Origin: Flavobacterium hankyongi
GTDB taxonomy: Bacteria; Bacteroidota; Bacteroidia; Flavobacteriales; Flavobacteriaceae
Assembly: GCF_036840915.1 (NCBI RefSeq)
Contig: NZ_CP085725.1
Span: 1,426,001 to 1,490,000 of the forward strand
Reading direction: 5' to 3'
Length of the DNA: 64,000 nucleotides
This document shows positions 7,956-15,996 of this stretch, piece by piece. Numbering within the stretch: position 1 is the first letter of the stretch; the number at the start of each line of letters is the position of its first letter. A program made the position numbers and the translations under genes. Under the pieces are notes generated by a model that saw nothing but the letters and a program-made list of their open reading frames with translations, was not told the origin of the DNA and made no database searches.

Positions 7956-9368
7956 TCAAAAAAAACTCTCAGGTAAATCATATCCATCATCAATAAATTT
8001 ATAATCCTCTTCAGAATCCATTTTTTCCTCCAATAAATCCTTTTCATGCAATTGCGGTGCAATACCATACATTTCAATACAAACACTCACCAAAGTCTCC
8101 CTTACAACCGATAACTCACTTTCAGTAACCAGAAAAGAATCGTGAATCGTAAACGGATTTATATTCTTCTCCTGAAGTCTGACCATGACCATATCCAATA
8201 CAGTCAATGATTCCCTTTCCTGAAGCAAAACCGCAAGTGTGTTGTTCTTCTTGAAATTCACCTGATTGATGTACTTCATAATTGTTGGAAATTTCTCCGC
8301 AAATACCTCCTTTATACTCAGATATGATTCCACTTTCGAGTAGAGAATCCTAAATAGGTTGATTTTGGATTTTTCACGGTAAACCACCTTGTTTTCATCA
8401 TCCAAAGAATCGTAATCAATTCCAAAAAAATCATTAGCCAAATATTCATACAACACCCCATTAACTGCCAATTCACCATACAATTCCAGTTCATCTTTAT
8501 TGATTCCAATTTCATTTTGGAGTTTAGTGTAGAGGAAGAACGGCTGACTGTTTTTGATATCCAAACTAAATAGCTTTTCATCGCTTTTAAGGAACTTTCT
8601 AAGATAAGATGGCAATGATGTTAGATTGGTATCCAAACGCCCGTTAGTCTTGTTTCTTTTGAAGAATAAATAACCATCATGAATGGCATAAACCTGCTGT
8701 TGGTGGACCATCAATCGATGCAATATATTATTCAGTTCATAACCGCAACGTTGCGTAATGATTATCCTGTCCATTGTTGTATTACTTCTGCATTCGATTA
8801 ACTCCAATATCCTTTTGTCACTGATATCGTATTTGATTTTTTTGCATAATTCACTAATCTCACTTATGGCATTTTCAGTAATGGCAGACATAGCAGCATC
8901 AAAGTCAATCTTGAAATTCTTATAGTATTTGGATTTGAAGAATTCCAGATTCTTCACTCTTTTTTTCCTATTATTCAGTTTGATTTCCTTGATGCGCTTA
9001 TTGATTTTGGAATCAGTTATTTCAACAGGAACCTTTGAACCAAGATATTCAGTCATTATCTTATATCCTTTGGCTTTGGATATGGTCCCATACTGGTAGA
9101 AGTCGTTTCTTTTAATAAGTCCGTTTTCCACCAAGAAGTCCAATGCTTCCCTGATGTAATTTGGGCTTGGTATTAGTTTTTGGAATGAAGACCTTGGGAT
9201 TTCAATATAGCCGTAACGCCTTTGGAGTTCAGTCTTGAAGTAGATTTGTCTTCTGTAAATTAAATCGATGATGCAGTATAAATCATCTTTTCTTTTGTAA
9301 TCTGTTTTGGTAATGTAATCTAAAATTGGTTGGGTAACATACCTCTGCTCATTTTTTGCAATTTTCAT
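7956..9368 (-). CDS. Replication-type protein with family A polymerase-like palm
   Basis: A 470 aa protein. Residues 1-110 look like a winged-helix (SPNYIREALDFLVENGLI) as in plasmid Rep proteins. From 265 on, three motifs occur in the order of single-subunit family A polymerases: motif A as LDIKNSQP with D270; motif B as R331-x3-K335-x3-F339-x3-Y343; and motif C as H409-D410-S after LLQERESLTVLDMVMVRLQE. No exonuclease domain is present and motif A is unusual. Likely role: replication of the surrounding element. The gene stands alone on the minus strand with a hairpin-rich leader. It might instead be an inactive Rep relative. Confidence 0.55.
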   Translation of the reverse strand: MKIAKNEQRYVTQPILDYITKTDYKRKDDLYCIIDLIYRRQIYFKTELQRRYGYIEIPRSSFQKLIPSPNYIREALDFLVENGLIKRNDFYQYGTISKAKGYKIMTEYLGSKVPVEITDSKINKRIKEIKLNNRKKRVKNLEFFKSKYYKNFKIDFDAAMSAITENAISEISELCKKIKYDISDKRILELIECRSNTTMDRIIITQRCGYELNNILHRLMVHQQQVYAIHDGYLFFKRNKTNGRLDTNLTSLPSYLRKFLKSDEKLFSLDIKNSQPFFLYTKLQNEIGINKDELELYGELAVNGVLYEYLANDFFGIDYDSLDDENKVVYREKSKINLFRILYSKVESYLSIKEVFAEKFPTIMKYINQVNFKKNNTLAVLLQERESLTVLDMVMVRLQEKNINPFTIHDSFLVTESELSVVRETLVSVCIEMYGIAPQLHEKDLLEEKMDSEEDYKFIDDGYDLPESFF

Positions 9369-9391
9369 TAATATTTATGCTCTTATTCTCC

Positions 9392-9407
9392 CATTCCTTA
9401 CGGAATG
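9392..9407. repeat. Hairpin cattcc-ttac-ggaatg
   Basis: A 6-bp perfect stem with a 4-base loop lies 24 bases upstream of the replication-gene start, within its presumed leader. It could be regulatory or part of an origin. Confidence 0.5.
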
Positions 9408-9440
9408 CTTATTTGCTCCTTATTTTACTTGCTAAGAGCA

Positions 9441-9463
9441 GCTGACAGTTGCGACCTGTCAGC
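9441..9463. repeat. Hairpin with 8-bp perfect stem upstream of replication gene
   Basis: gctgacag and ctgtcagc are separated by seven bases. GC content is clearly above the surroundings. An outer pair, cttgct (9428-9433) with agcaag (9461-9466 or 9465-9470), may extend the structure. Confidence 0.6.
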
Positions 9464-9710
9464 AAGCAAGAATTTTATAGAGTTTATTCTCCTACTTATC
9501 CGTTTTTGTTAAAATATACGAATTGTTTAAAACATTGTCAAGTGAATTGGGTAAGAAAATTTGCCATGGGCATTTATTAATAAGTATCTGAGAAAAATGA
9601 AAACACCAGAAATAATAGGATTTTAATGAGAAATTCAAAAATGCGAAATTTATGATTCTATTCAATCCCTTTATTAGTAAGGCTTTCGGAAGATATTTTG
9701 AAAAAATAAT

Positions 9711-9765
9711 ACACATAAGGACCGCCTGCGGTTGGAATTTTCAAAGCGCACCGCTCCTTATGTGT
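9711..9765. repeat. Cruciform-like structure with inner GC-rich hairpin
   Basis: acacataagga (9711-9721) pairs perfectly with tccttatgtgt (9755-9765). Next to the left arm, accgcctgcggt (9721-9732) is itself a short perfect hairpin. The GC-rich patch contrasts with flanking AT-rich DNA. Possible origin, terminator or recombination site. Confidence 0.55.
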
Positions 9766-9858
9766 ATCAAAAATGTAAAAAATAGTTGGAAGTGCCAATA
9801 AAATCAATACTTCACAAAATTCATAAATTTCGCAAAAATGAATATTTAAGGAATTTTA

Positions 9859-10104
9859 CTAGTTTAAGGCTTTGAAAATGGTTCTCAAAAGTCCAAATGA
9901 GAAGATGATTATTCCAATGACAATTTGGAATATTCCTCCAATCATTCCAAAAAGGAATGCAGTAGATTGGGAATTATGATACTGCCTCATTTGATGATTT
10001 TCAATTCCAGTCACGAATTTACTGGATACCAAATCGTACTTTAAATTGGTCTTTGATGAATTATCTGTTGGGAAGAAACTATTGAAATCTTGTTTATTGC
10101 TCAT
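9859..10104 (-). CDS. Small single-pass membrane protein
   Basis: An 81 aa protein with a polar N-terminal half and one clear hydrophobic segment at about residues 50-74 (AFLFGMIGGIFQIVIGIIIFSFGLL), glycine-rich. The sequence is not low-complexity and starts with a good ATG, so I take it as real. It lies between the replication-type gene and a regulator inside the putative mobile element. I do not recognise the family; membrane anchoring of the C-terminus is all that can be said. Confidence 0.45.
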   Translation of the reverse strand: MSNKQDFNSFFPTDNSSKTNLKYDLVSSKFVTGIENHQMRQYHNSQSTAFLFGMIGGIFQIVIGIIIFSFGLLRTIFKALN

Positions 10105-10408
10105 GTTTACAGGATTTTATACTCCGTGAATGTATCAAAACCATATGAATAAACCAACATAAAGCCCATAAAACCTGGTGTTTTCCGCACTTGATGGACA
10201 ACTCTTTGCTGGTGAGGTCTAATTTAGAAACTTAAAAACATCCCTAGGGGCTCCCTGCTCATAACTTCAAGGTATGTAAGTCTTTAAAGTTATTCAATCT
10301 GCGATGACCGCCCTCTTCAAGAGAATTTAATTTTCCCATTTTTTGAAGCACTCAGAGAGATTCAGAAATTTTCTGAAAATTTTTTTGGTAAAATTTTGAC
10401 TAAATCCT
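10105..10408. other. 304-bp gene-free region
   Basis: No gene seen. It contains a short palindromic patch (ccctaggggctcc near 10233) and an ataactt/aagttat pair around 10259-10296. Base composition is less AT-rich than the neighbouring genes, suggesting a non-coding functional stretch or degraded sequence. Confidence 0.35.
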
Positions 10409-10591
10409 ATGGGGAAAGTATTTATTATAAAAGATATTATGAAAAGAAAACTGAAAATAAAATTCTCGCAACTGAGAGAAATATTAAGCACGGAAGAGCC
10501 TAAATTTCCTTTGATACTAATAATGGATGGGATTACCGATAAGGAATTGGATGAGCTTTATAAGCTACTAAAAAAGAAAAAGAAGAGTTAA
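10409..10591 (+). CDS. Small basic protein of unknown function
   Basis: A 60 aa frame with ATG, ending in a run of five lysines and one serine. It has a strand-helix-strand feel (FSQLREILS, FPLILIMDGITDKELDELYKLL), and the acidic helix near the end argues for a real small domain. It converges on the XRE regulator with a 4-bp overlap. No family recognised. A chance frame cannot be excluded. Confidence 0.35.
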   Translation: MGKVFIIKDIMKRKLKIKFSQLREILSTEEPKFPLILIMDGITDKELDELYKLLKKKKKS

Positions 10592-10848
10592 TCTTCCTTT
10601 TTTATTGATAAATCTTTAATTATATCACTAGGATTTAAATCTAAAGCAAATGCCAATTTAAAAAGTAAATTCAAAGTCATTCCTTGTCCAAAATCGAAAA
10701 GTAAGCGTATTGTTTTTTCATCACAACCAGCCTTTTTAGCAAAGTGTGTCTTATTCCCATCAAACTTCTTTAAGAATTCTTGATGGATTCTACGAGTCAC
10801 TTCTTTTTTAATATCGTCTAGCTGTTTCTGCATATAGCAAAATTGCAT
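10588..10848 (-). CDS. XRE-family transcriptional regulator
   Basis: An 86 aa DNA-binding protein with a Cro/CI-type helix-turn-helix at about residues 33-70 (THFAKKAGCDEKTIRLLF followed by MTLNLLFKLAFALDL). The upstream ATG at 10848 is preceded at good distance by aggaag, so it is kept over the internal ATG at 10833. It probably represses itself and the divergent lipoprotein operon: a 20-bp palindrome lies between them at 10876-10895. It fits the maintenance or control module of a mobile element. Confidence 0.75.
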   Translation of the reverse strand: MQFCYMQKQLDDIKKEVTRRIHQEFLKKFDGNKTHFAKKAGCDEKTIRLLFDFGQGMTLNLLFKLAFALDLNPSDIIKDLSIKKED

Positions 10849-10875
10849 AAGACTTCCTAGAATAAAGTTTTACGC

Positions 10876-10895
10876 AAACGGAGTTTACTCCGTTT
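10876..10895. promoter_or_regulatory. Palindromic operator candidate for the XRE regulator
   Basis: aaacggagt and actccgttt flank a 2-base centre, a perfect 9-bp dyad between divergent genes. It lies just upstream of a TATATTTG -7 element at 10902-10909 for the rightward gene. It could also act as a weak terminator hairpin, but the position favours an operator. Confidence 0.55.
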
Positions 10896-10901
10896 TTTAT
10901 T

Positions 10902-10909
10902 TATATTTG
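10902..10909 (+). promoter_or_regulatory. Bacteroidota -7 element for lipoprotein gene
   Basis: TATATTTG matches the Bacteroidota -7 consensus TAnnTTTG and is 23 bases before the ATG at 10933. No good TTTG -33 box lies at the usual spacing, so strength is uncertain. Confidence 0.45.
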
Positions 10910-10932
10910 CTCTGTAACTTAATATAAGAGCC

Positions 10933-11829
10933 ATGAAAGTAACTTCATTTATCAAAATTATAATTGTAACCCTTTTGTCCGTTTCTTGCCAAAATCCAAA
11001 AGAAACACCTCCTAAAGAAAATGGAAAAAATCAAACAATAGAGCAGAATGATTCGGTTGCATCAACAACTGAAGAAGAACATACCAACAAAGCAAAAGGA
11101 TTAAACTATGTAAAAGTCTTTATGTTTCCTGAAAATGATTACACACCAACTCAACAATCTGGAATAATAGTAAAGTACCAAAATGGAGCTTGTACAGGTT
11201 GTTTGTTTACTTATAATCCTAAGCATAATTTAAAAGAAATATGTGAATTCAAAGATTGTGAACTAGAAGGAAATATTATTCAGTTTAGCTATAAACAAGT
11301 AACTCTTAATTATTTTAAAACAGGTGATTACAACTATTTTGAAGGCTATGGGGAAATTTATGAGCAGTTCATGACTTTTAAAAAGCAAGATGTAACAAAA
11401 AATAATGATTTAAAAAAATGGGATGAGATTGAGGGTTTTACTGAATGTTATAAGGAAGAGCAAATACCAAATGAAATTTTAAATGCTATGCCCGAACTTT
11501 CAAAATATCTCAATTTAGAAATTTTAGAAAATAATGTAGCAAGTAAAAATCTACCAAGTTATGCTGATATAAGAGGGACTTTAATTCAAGAAACTAATAT
11601 ATCAACTATCAAAGAGATGCTTGGAGAACCAGACGATATATTTGATTATAATCAACTAGAATGGGACGTATATTATTTCGTTGCACAAAAAAATGGTAAA
11701 GTTGGTCATTTGGCAATTAGAATAAATGGACTTTCCCCACGAATAATTGATGAAGTCACATTTTATAATCCAGGGGATAGAATAAGACTATTCAACTCTT
11801 ATTACATTTCACCAATAAAACCGAAATAA
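10933..11829 (+). CDS. Lipoprotein of unknown function
   Basis: A 298 aa protein with an N-terminal lipoprotein signal: basic MKVTSFIK, a hydrophobic stretch, and lipobox LSVSC with C19. After a Thr/Glu-rich linker (to about residue 50) there is a folded domain with a CxxC pair (CTGCLF) and later cysteines. It should sit on the outer or inner membrane facing the periplasm. The downstream zinc-ribbon membrane protein starts 26 bp later, so the two are likely cotranscribed under control of the XRE regulator. Family not recognised. Confidence 0.6.
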   Translation: MKVTSFIKIIIVTLLSVSCQNPKETPPKENGKNQTIEQNDSVASTTEEEHTNKAKGLNYVKVFMFPENDYTPTQQSGIIVKYQNGACTGCLFTYNPKHNLKEICEFKDCELEGNIIQFSYKQVTLNYFKTGDYNYFEGYGEIYEQFMTFKKQDVTKNNDLKKWDEIEGFTECYKEEQIPNEILNAMPELSKYLNLEILENNVASKNLPSYADIRGTLIQETNISTIKEMLGEPDDIFDYNQLEWDVYYFVAQKNGKVGHLAIRINGLSPRIIDEVTFYNPGDRIRLFNSYYISPIKPK

Positions 11830-11855
11830 ATAATACTAATCTTAAAGCTATAAAA

Positions 11856-12125
11856 ATGAAAAGTAACAATAATTGGCTGTATATTATAGGATTCATATTT
11901 CTTATATTCATGTGGGCTAATAAATGCGACAACAATCTAAACAAAGAAGCAGAAACCAATACCGAACCTAAAAAGAAAATAAACTGTATGGTTTGTGGTA
12001 AAGACCTAACAGAAGATTACAATAGGATTTCGCCAAATGGGAATGGAAATTACTACTGTACTCCATGCTATAAAGCAACAATGCGAGATGTCCATAGAGA
12101 AATACAAGCCGAAGGATATGATTAG
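11856..12125 (+). CDS. Membrane-anchored Cys4 zinc-ribbon small protein
   Basis: An 89 aa protein with one N-terminal hydrophobic segment (about residues 7-22), a charged linker, then C44-x2-C47 and C68-x2-C71 with aromatic residues between, a likely zinc ribbon. No enzyme motif. It is the second gene after the lipoprotein and ends at a strong terminator. Its role in the element is unknown. Confidence 0.55.
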   Translation: MKSNNNWLYIIGFIFLIFMWANKCDNNLNKEAETNTEPKKKINCMVCGKDLTEDYNRISPNGNGNYYCTPCYKATMRDVHREIQAEGYD

Positions 12126-12134
12126 AAATAAAAA

Positions 12135-12152
12135 AGAGCCGTCTCCGGCTCT
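12135..12152. terminator. Bidirectional intrinsic terminator
   Basis: agagcc and ggctct flank a 6-base loop, with an A-run before and a T-run after, placed between the convergent zinc-ribbon and methyltransferase genes. It can serve both strands. Confidence 0.8.
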
Positions 12153-12159
12153 TTTTCTT

Positions 12160-13149
12160 TTACTGTCTTAATCCTTTAAACAAGTGTGCAACAACATTAA
12201 CTGAAAACGCTAACCCCAACACTTTCAGTTTATCGGTTTTGGAAATTTTCGGCACTCCATCAACATAGAGGTCAGGTACAGTCATTAATCTTGAGTATTC
12301 CTTAATGCTTGGGTGACGGTAACAACCATTCGGGAAATCCAATTCTTCAGGATTGCTTCCAGATTTACCGATATATCCCGATGCTTCCAGAATGGCAGGA
12401 TATCTCAATAATTTTTCTTCTTTTGGCAGTTTGGCAAATGATTCATCCTTATAAATGATGTTGCCTATATTCATCTTGAAATGCCTAAAGATTCCATTGG
12501 TCAACGTTACATTTCCAGATAATAAAACATTAGCCTTATCACGGTCCACAAAACCATTCTCCAATATATCCGAAAACGTTACATCCGTAGCATCAGGAAC
12601 TGAAACATTTGGAATGTTGGTCCAGTATAAGCGTCTTCTATGTGCTGGTGTAATCAAGGCCGAATCGATTTTCAATAGCTGGGCATCATAAAATATCTTT
12701 GATAGTTCCTCGGTTATCTTATCCCTATCGACTGCTTTCATGCTCGCTACATTTTCCATTAGAAAATAAAGTTTTTTACTTGCTGGTTTGGACACCCTAA
12801 TTTCGGTTAATATCCTAAGAGCTTCGTAAAACAATTTGGATTCCTCACCTTCCAATCCACGCCTATCAATAGGATTTATGCTGCTTAAATTGGTGCAAGG
12901 GCTACCAAATACCACCAAATCAATTTCATCGCTTAATTCGATTCCATTGATGTCTTTTACATCACCCAATTGGATAAAATTCTTGTCTTTTCCGTAGTGA
13001 TGCTTTTGGATGGCCAATGCTGATTTATCGATTTCGGAGCAATAATATTTATTGATTTTTATTCCTGCTCTCTCAAGGGCCAATTTGGCACATGAAATGC
13101 CGTCAAATAGGGAAAGTATATTAATCCCTTCAGTCTTTTCATTTATCAT
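12160..13149 (-). CDS. DNA (cytosine-5) methyltransferase
   Basis: A 329 aa C5 methyltransferase. SAM-binding motif I is LSLFDGISCAKLALERAG (about 12-29), the catalytic Pro-Cys motif is GSPCTNLSS with C85, motif VI is MENVASM (131-137), and HRRRLYWTN matches motif VIII; motifs IX-X lie near the C-terminus. The target-recognition region is short, as in phage-borne enzymes. No cognate endonuclease is adjacent, so it looks like an orphan that modifies the element or evades restriction. It is monocistronic between a terminator and the first copy of the leader repeat. GC is higher than in the flanking defence genes. Confidence 0.9.
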   Translation of the reverse strand: MINEKTEGINILSLFDGISCAKLALERAGIKINKYYCSEIDKSALAIQKHHYGKDKNFIQLGDVKDINGIELSDEIDLVVFGSPCTNLSSINPIDRRGLEGEESKLFYEALRILTEIRVSKPASKKLYFLMENVASMKAVDRDKITEELSKIFYDAQLLKIDSALITPAHRRRLYWTNIPNVSVPDATDVTFSDILENGFVDRDKANVLLSGNVTLTNGIFRHFKMNIGNIIYKDESFAKLPKEEKLLRYPAILEASGYIGKSGSNPEELDFPNGCYRHPSIKEYSRLMTVPDLYVDGVPKISKTDKLKVLGLAFSVNVVAHLFKGLRQ

Positions 13150-13276
13150 ATTTATCGTTTATTGATAAATATTTCGCCCTGGAGGAAAAGACAGATTTTG
13201 CTATGGGAGAATTGAAATATTTTTATAATCTCCCTATTCACGGGGCTTTACAGATAAATATTTTTTAAAATAATTG

Positions 13277-13334
13277 CAAAAAAGCTGGCACGGGAATAAT
13301 ATTCCTTGTATCCTCGTGGGATACAAGGAATATT
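13277..13334 (+). ncRNA. Conserved leader element, copy 1
   Basis: It starts with caaaaaagctggc and contains ttcctngtatcctcgtgg, both shared with copies at 13737 and 16835. The 3' part forms a perfect 16-bp stem (13298-13313 with 13319-13334) closed by tcgtg. It ends 13 bases before the ATG of the 103 aa gene. Because all three copies precede rightward genes of the element, I read it as a cis-regulatory RNA or protein-binding leader. Not matched to a known Rfam family. Confidence 0.5.
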
Positions 13335-13347
13335 AAAATATAGTATT

Positions 13348-13659
13348 ATGAAAACATCGGAAAGAACAATGGAAATCGCTCAAGCAATTATGGACCAAAT
13401 CAAATATGCTGACCGTTCGGCACTTTGGGCATGGGGAGCTAAACATTTCGCAGCAATTAGTGAATCAAAAGAATTTCAAGGCGGTTTAGCTTTTCAGGTA
13501 AATGGATTAACCCATAAAGGATGGGTAAAAGTGTGTTTGCGTTGGGTTGATGATTACACAATCATATTCATCAATAAGAATCGTGAAGTTGTGAAAACTG
13601 TTGAAGGCTGTTATTGTGATATGCTGGTTCCAGTTATCGACTTCATTGAGGGAAAATAA
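13348..13659 (+). CDS. Conserved-looking small protein of mobile element
   Basis: 103 aa from the ATG at 13348, preferred because it directly follows the hairpin leader; the longer frame from 13306 would translate through the stem. The protein is a compact alpha/beta domain (helix TMEIAQAIMDQI, then strands GLAFQVNGLTHKGWVKVCLRW and YTIIFINKNREVV). No catalytic motif and no signal peptide. I do not recognise the family but its position behind the leader element and before a terminator suggests a regulated single-gene unit. Confidence 0.55.
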   Translation: MKTSERTMEIAQAIMDQIKYADRSALWAWGAKHFAAISESKEFQGGLAFQVNGLTHKGWVKVCLRWVDDYTIIFINKNREVVKTVEGCYCDMLVPVIDFIEGK

Positions 13660-13685
13660 TTCACCTATATAATATATAAGTATGG

Positions 13686-13713
13686 ACCCTGCTTTTGAGC
13701 AGGGTTTTCTTTT
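13686..13713 (+). terminator. Intrinsic terminator after 103 aa gene
   Basis: accctgc-ttttga-gcagggt is followed by ttttcttttt. It separates the small gene from the serine recombinase. Confidence 0.8.
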
Positions 13714-13736
13714 TGGAAGAAATAGAAAAAAATATT

Positions 13737-13794
13737 CAAAAAAGCTGGCGCAGGAAGATATTTCCTCTTACACTCGTGGAGTACAGCGGATTCC
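13737..13794 (+). ncRNA. Conserved leader element, copy 2
   Basis: caaaaaagctggcgcaggaa is followed by tttcct and actcgtgg, in the same order as copies 1 and 3. A short ggaa/ttcc stem is retained, and gctg may pair with cagc further on. It lies about 45-100 bases upstream of the serine recombinase start at 13841. Confidence 0.5.
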
Positions 13795-13840
13795 AAACAC
13801 TCGTTTAGAGTCCGCCATAAAAGAACAAAATTTTAGGATT

Positions 13841-14524
13841 ATGAAGAAATATGTGGGTTATTTTCGTGTGAGTACTTCCGAACAGGGTAAATCTGGTTTG
13901 GGTCTGGAATCTCAAAAATCGGTTGTGGATAATTTTGTGAACTCTAACAATGGAGTTTTGATTGACAGCTTCACTGAAATCGAAACTGGTACCTCAAAGA
14001 GAAAACGTACTGAAATCTACAAAGCCATAGATTTTGCTAAAAAGAATAATGCGGTTTTGGTAATAGCAAAAATTGATAGGTTGGCCAGAAATGTTTTCTT
14101 CGTTTCTTCCTTGATGGAAACAGGCGTTGAGTTCGTTGCTTGTGATTTGCCACAGGCCACCAATTTTACCATTCATCTATATGCAGCTCTAGCAGAGATG
14201 GAGGCCAAACTTATAGCTGAACGTACCCGAAATGCTTTGGCTGAAAAGAAAAAACAGGGGTTTAAGCTTGGAACACCAGCAAATCTTACCGATGAATCAA
14301 AAAAGAAAGGGCTTGAAATAATCAGACAGAAGGCAATCAACAATAAAGCCAATATTCAAGCAACTGCACTCATTGTTGAGTATAGAGCAAAGGGGTTCAG
14401 CTATGACAAGATAGCAAATGCACTAAATCAATTAAACTTTGGTACTGCTAACGGTAAAATGCATAATTCTACAAGTGTACACAGATTGTACAAAAGGCAT
14501 CTAAATACATTACCTATTAGCTAA
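13841..14524 (+). CDS. Serine recombinase (resolvase/invertase family)
   Basis: 227 aa from the ATG at 13841; the longer frame from 13682 would read through a terminator and the leader repeat. The N-terminal resolvase domain shows YFRVSTSEQ with nucleophile S11 and R9, and the conserved IDRLARN, and LAEMEAKLIAERT segment. The C-terminal 40 residues form a helix-turn-helix for site binding (GFSYDKIANALNQL). Size fits small resolvases, not large integrases. It may resolve dimers or invert a segment; the repeated leader elements are possible sites. Single gene. Confidence 0.88.
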   Translation: MKKYVGYFRVSTSEQGKSGLGLESQKSVVDNFVNSNNGVLIDSFTEIETGTSKRKRTEIYKAIDFAKKNNAVLVIAKIDRLARNVFFVSSLMETGVEFVACDLPQATNFTIHLYAALAEMEAKLIAERTRNALAEKKKQGFKLGTPANLTDESKKKGLEIIRQKAINNKANIQATALIVEYRAKGFSYDKIANALNQLNFGTANGKMHNSTSVHRLYKRHLNTLPIS

Positions 14525-14556
14525 AATTATATATTTACGTTTTAAATGCAATTAAA

Positions 14557-15576
14557 ATGGGAGATAATATAGTTCACGATTTTTCAGGAGATGATGAAGA
14601 TTTTTTGTCAGAAGAAGAATTAGAGTTTCTTGAAGACTCATCGCCAAAATATATTTTAGACAGTGAAGAGGAAATAAATATAGAGCTTAAAAATTTTTCA
14701 GAAGCTTACCATTCGGGTTTAAGTTTATCAAATTCATTAGAAAGGAAAATAAAACGATTAATCAAGAAATCACATGTTTTAGATGATGAGGAAGAGGAAA
14801 AAGTAAGGAAAAAATTTCTGGATTTATCAAATAAAATGGTCGTATGTAATAAAAAAATTAGTGAATTAATTAGGATAATCTATGAATTTTGTGAGGCAAA
14901 TGATAAGTTTTGGTGCTATAGTTCAGTAGATGTTTATAAATCTAATTATTCTGTGCTGAAAGTAATTTTTTCAGAGAAATACCCTATTTCTAATGAGTTG
15001 GATTTTTTAAAATCAGAATATCAATATTTTTACTTAAATAAAGAAAACAAAGTAAATGTAGTTCATAAAGAAATTACAAATAAATATTTGAATGGTTTTT
15101 TATACTTTAATTCAAAATTAGATTTTGAAAACGATATGTTTTTTAGTTTAGTTAATCAGCGAAAAATAGATTTTATTGCTGAGGAGATTAAAAGTCATGG
15201 TTTCCAAATTGAAGCTTTACAAGATGGAGATGAAATCAAAATTAATCTAATACCCATAGTTGAAAGTTTTATTGATAATGATGAAGACACATCTCTTAAC
15301 CTTTCTCAACTGCCAAGTTATAGTTTAGCAGAGAGATATGAGATATTAGTTCAATTGGGGATTGAAAATATTATATCAAAGCTAGATACATCTAAAAACA
15401 GTAAAAACATGTTACTTGGATTAATAATGGGGGTCAGTGTTGAAAATGCAAAAAAACTTCTTAATGGTACTTATAAATTAAACCCCGACAAAGAAAAAGC
15501 AAAAATTAAAAAAGCTGAAATCACCAATGAAATAAAGGATTTCATGGAAAGGAATAAAATAAAATTAAATAAATAA
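14557..15576 (+). CDS. Acidic cytosolic protein, unknown function
   Basis: A 339 aa protein, strongly acidic at the N-terminus (EDFLSEEELEFLEDSS) and lysine-rich at the end. The middle is helical. Near the C-terminus, LLGLIMGVSVENAKKLLNGTYKLNPDK resembles a short segment seen at the end of several unnamed Bacteroidota mobile-element proteins. No enzymatic motif or membrane segment. It lies 32 bp behind the serine recombinase and ends at a terminator, so the two may be cotranscribed. Confidence 0.5.
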   Translation: MGDNIVHDFSGDDEDFLSEEELEFLEDSSPKYILDSEEEINIELKNFSEAYHSGLSLSNSLERKIKRLIKKSHVLDDEEEEKVRKKFLDLSNKMVVCNKKISELIRIIYEFCEANDKFWCYSSVDVYKSNYSVLKVIFSEKYPISNELDFLKSEYQYFYLNKENKVNVVHKEITNKYLNGFLYFNSKLDFENDMFFSLVNQRKIDFIAEEIKSHGFQIEALQDGDEIKINLIPIVESFIDNDEDTSLNLSQLPSYSLAERYEILVQLGIENIISKLDTSKNSKNMLLGLIMGVSVENAKKLLNGTYKLNPDKEKAKIKKAEITNEIKDFMERNKIKLNK

Positions 15577-15584
15577 ATTAAAAA

Positions 15585-15612
15585 AGGGTCTATTTCGGTA
15601 GACCCTTTTTTG
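15585..15612 (+). terminator. Intrinsic terminator
   Basis: agggtcta (15585-15592) pairs perfectly with tagaccct (15599-15606), followed by a T-run. It follows the acidic 339 aa gene. Confidence 0.85.
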
Positions 15613-15659
15613 TACCCCAACTCTCTTTGTACCATAGAAATTTAAAACCAAAAATTATT

Positions 15660-15953
15660 ATGGAACAATTTAACATCACCACAGAACAATTAGATTCTAT
15701 TAAAAGTCAAATTGAATCAATTATCGAAATTCTCAATTCAAATGAAATGTATTATGATTCAGGAGTACTTGAAGATATTTTACAAATGGGCTCAGGTGGA
15801 ATAGTTTTTCATCATGAAATAGATTTATGGGAATTCCCTGAAGGTCTTGAAAAAGCATGTGATAAAGTTTATAGCGATGTTGTTGACTTTATACCAGACT
15901 TTCATCAAATGAATGAATTTATTGAAGTTTTCTTGGAAGAAAATGAATTCTAA
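15660..15953 (+). CDS. Small acidic protein, unknown function
   Basis: 97 aa from the ATG at 15660; the frame from 15627 is less likely because it overlaps presumed promoter DNA. Very acidic and helical (ITTEQLDSIKSQIESIIEILN, then FIPDFHQMNEFIEVFLEENEF), without cysteine pairs or membrane segment. The charge resembles anti-restriction or DNA-mimic proteins, but that is only an impression. It lies before the DUF5131 gene with a 43-bp gap. Confidence 0.45.
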   Translation: MEQFNITTEQLDSIKSQIESIIEILNSNEMYYDSGVLEDILQMGSGGIVFHHEIDLWEFPEGLEKACDKVYSDVVDFIPDFHQMNEFIEVFLEENEF

Positions 15954-15996
15954 TAGCAAAGCAGATAGTTAAGTATTAATTTAAAATTATTTTATT

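Larger units (their letters stand above)
9369..9858. other. 490-bp gene-free region with several hairpins, possible origin or leader
   Basis: I see no convincing gene. The minus-strand frame at 9492-9716 has a low-complexity, aromatic-rich translation and is rejected. The region holds stem-loops at 9392-9407, 9441-9463 and 9711-9765 directly upstream of the polymerase-like replication gene, which is where a plasmid-type origin or a structured leader would lie. No iteron series was found by eye. Confidence 0.4.

Noticed and set aside
9492..9716. 74 aa minus-strand frame
   Set aside because: Aromatic-rich composition unlike real proteins here and it crosses the hairpin region; treated as non-coding.
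10588..10848. XRE protein as antitoxin for the RES-domain gene
   Set aside because: The genes are 8.5 kb apart in different contexts, with a closer operator target for the XRE protein.
13277..13334. Leader repeat as a known riboswitch (preQ1 or similar)
   Set aside because: The conserved bases do not match consensus motifs I know, and the downstream genes are not metabolic; left unnamed.
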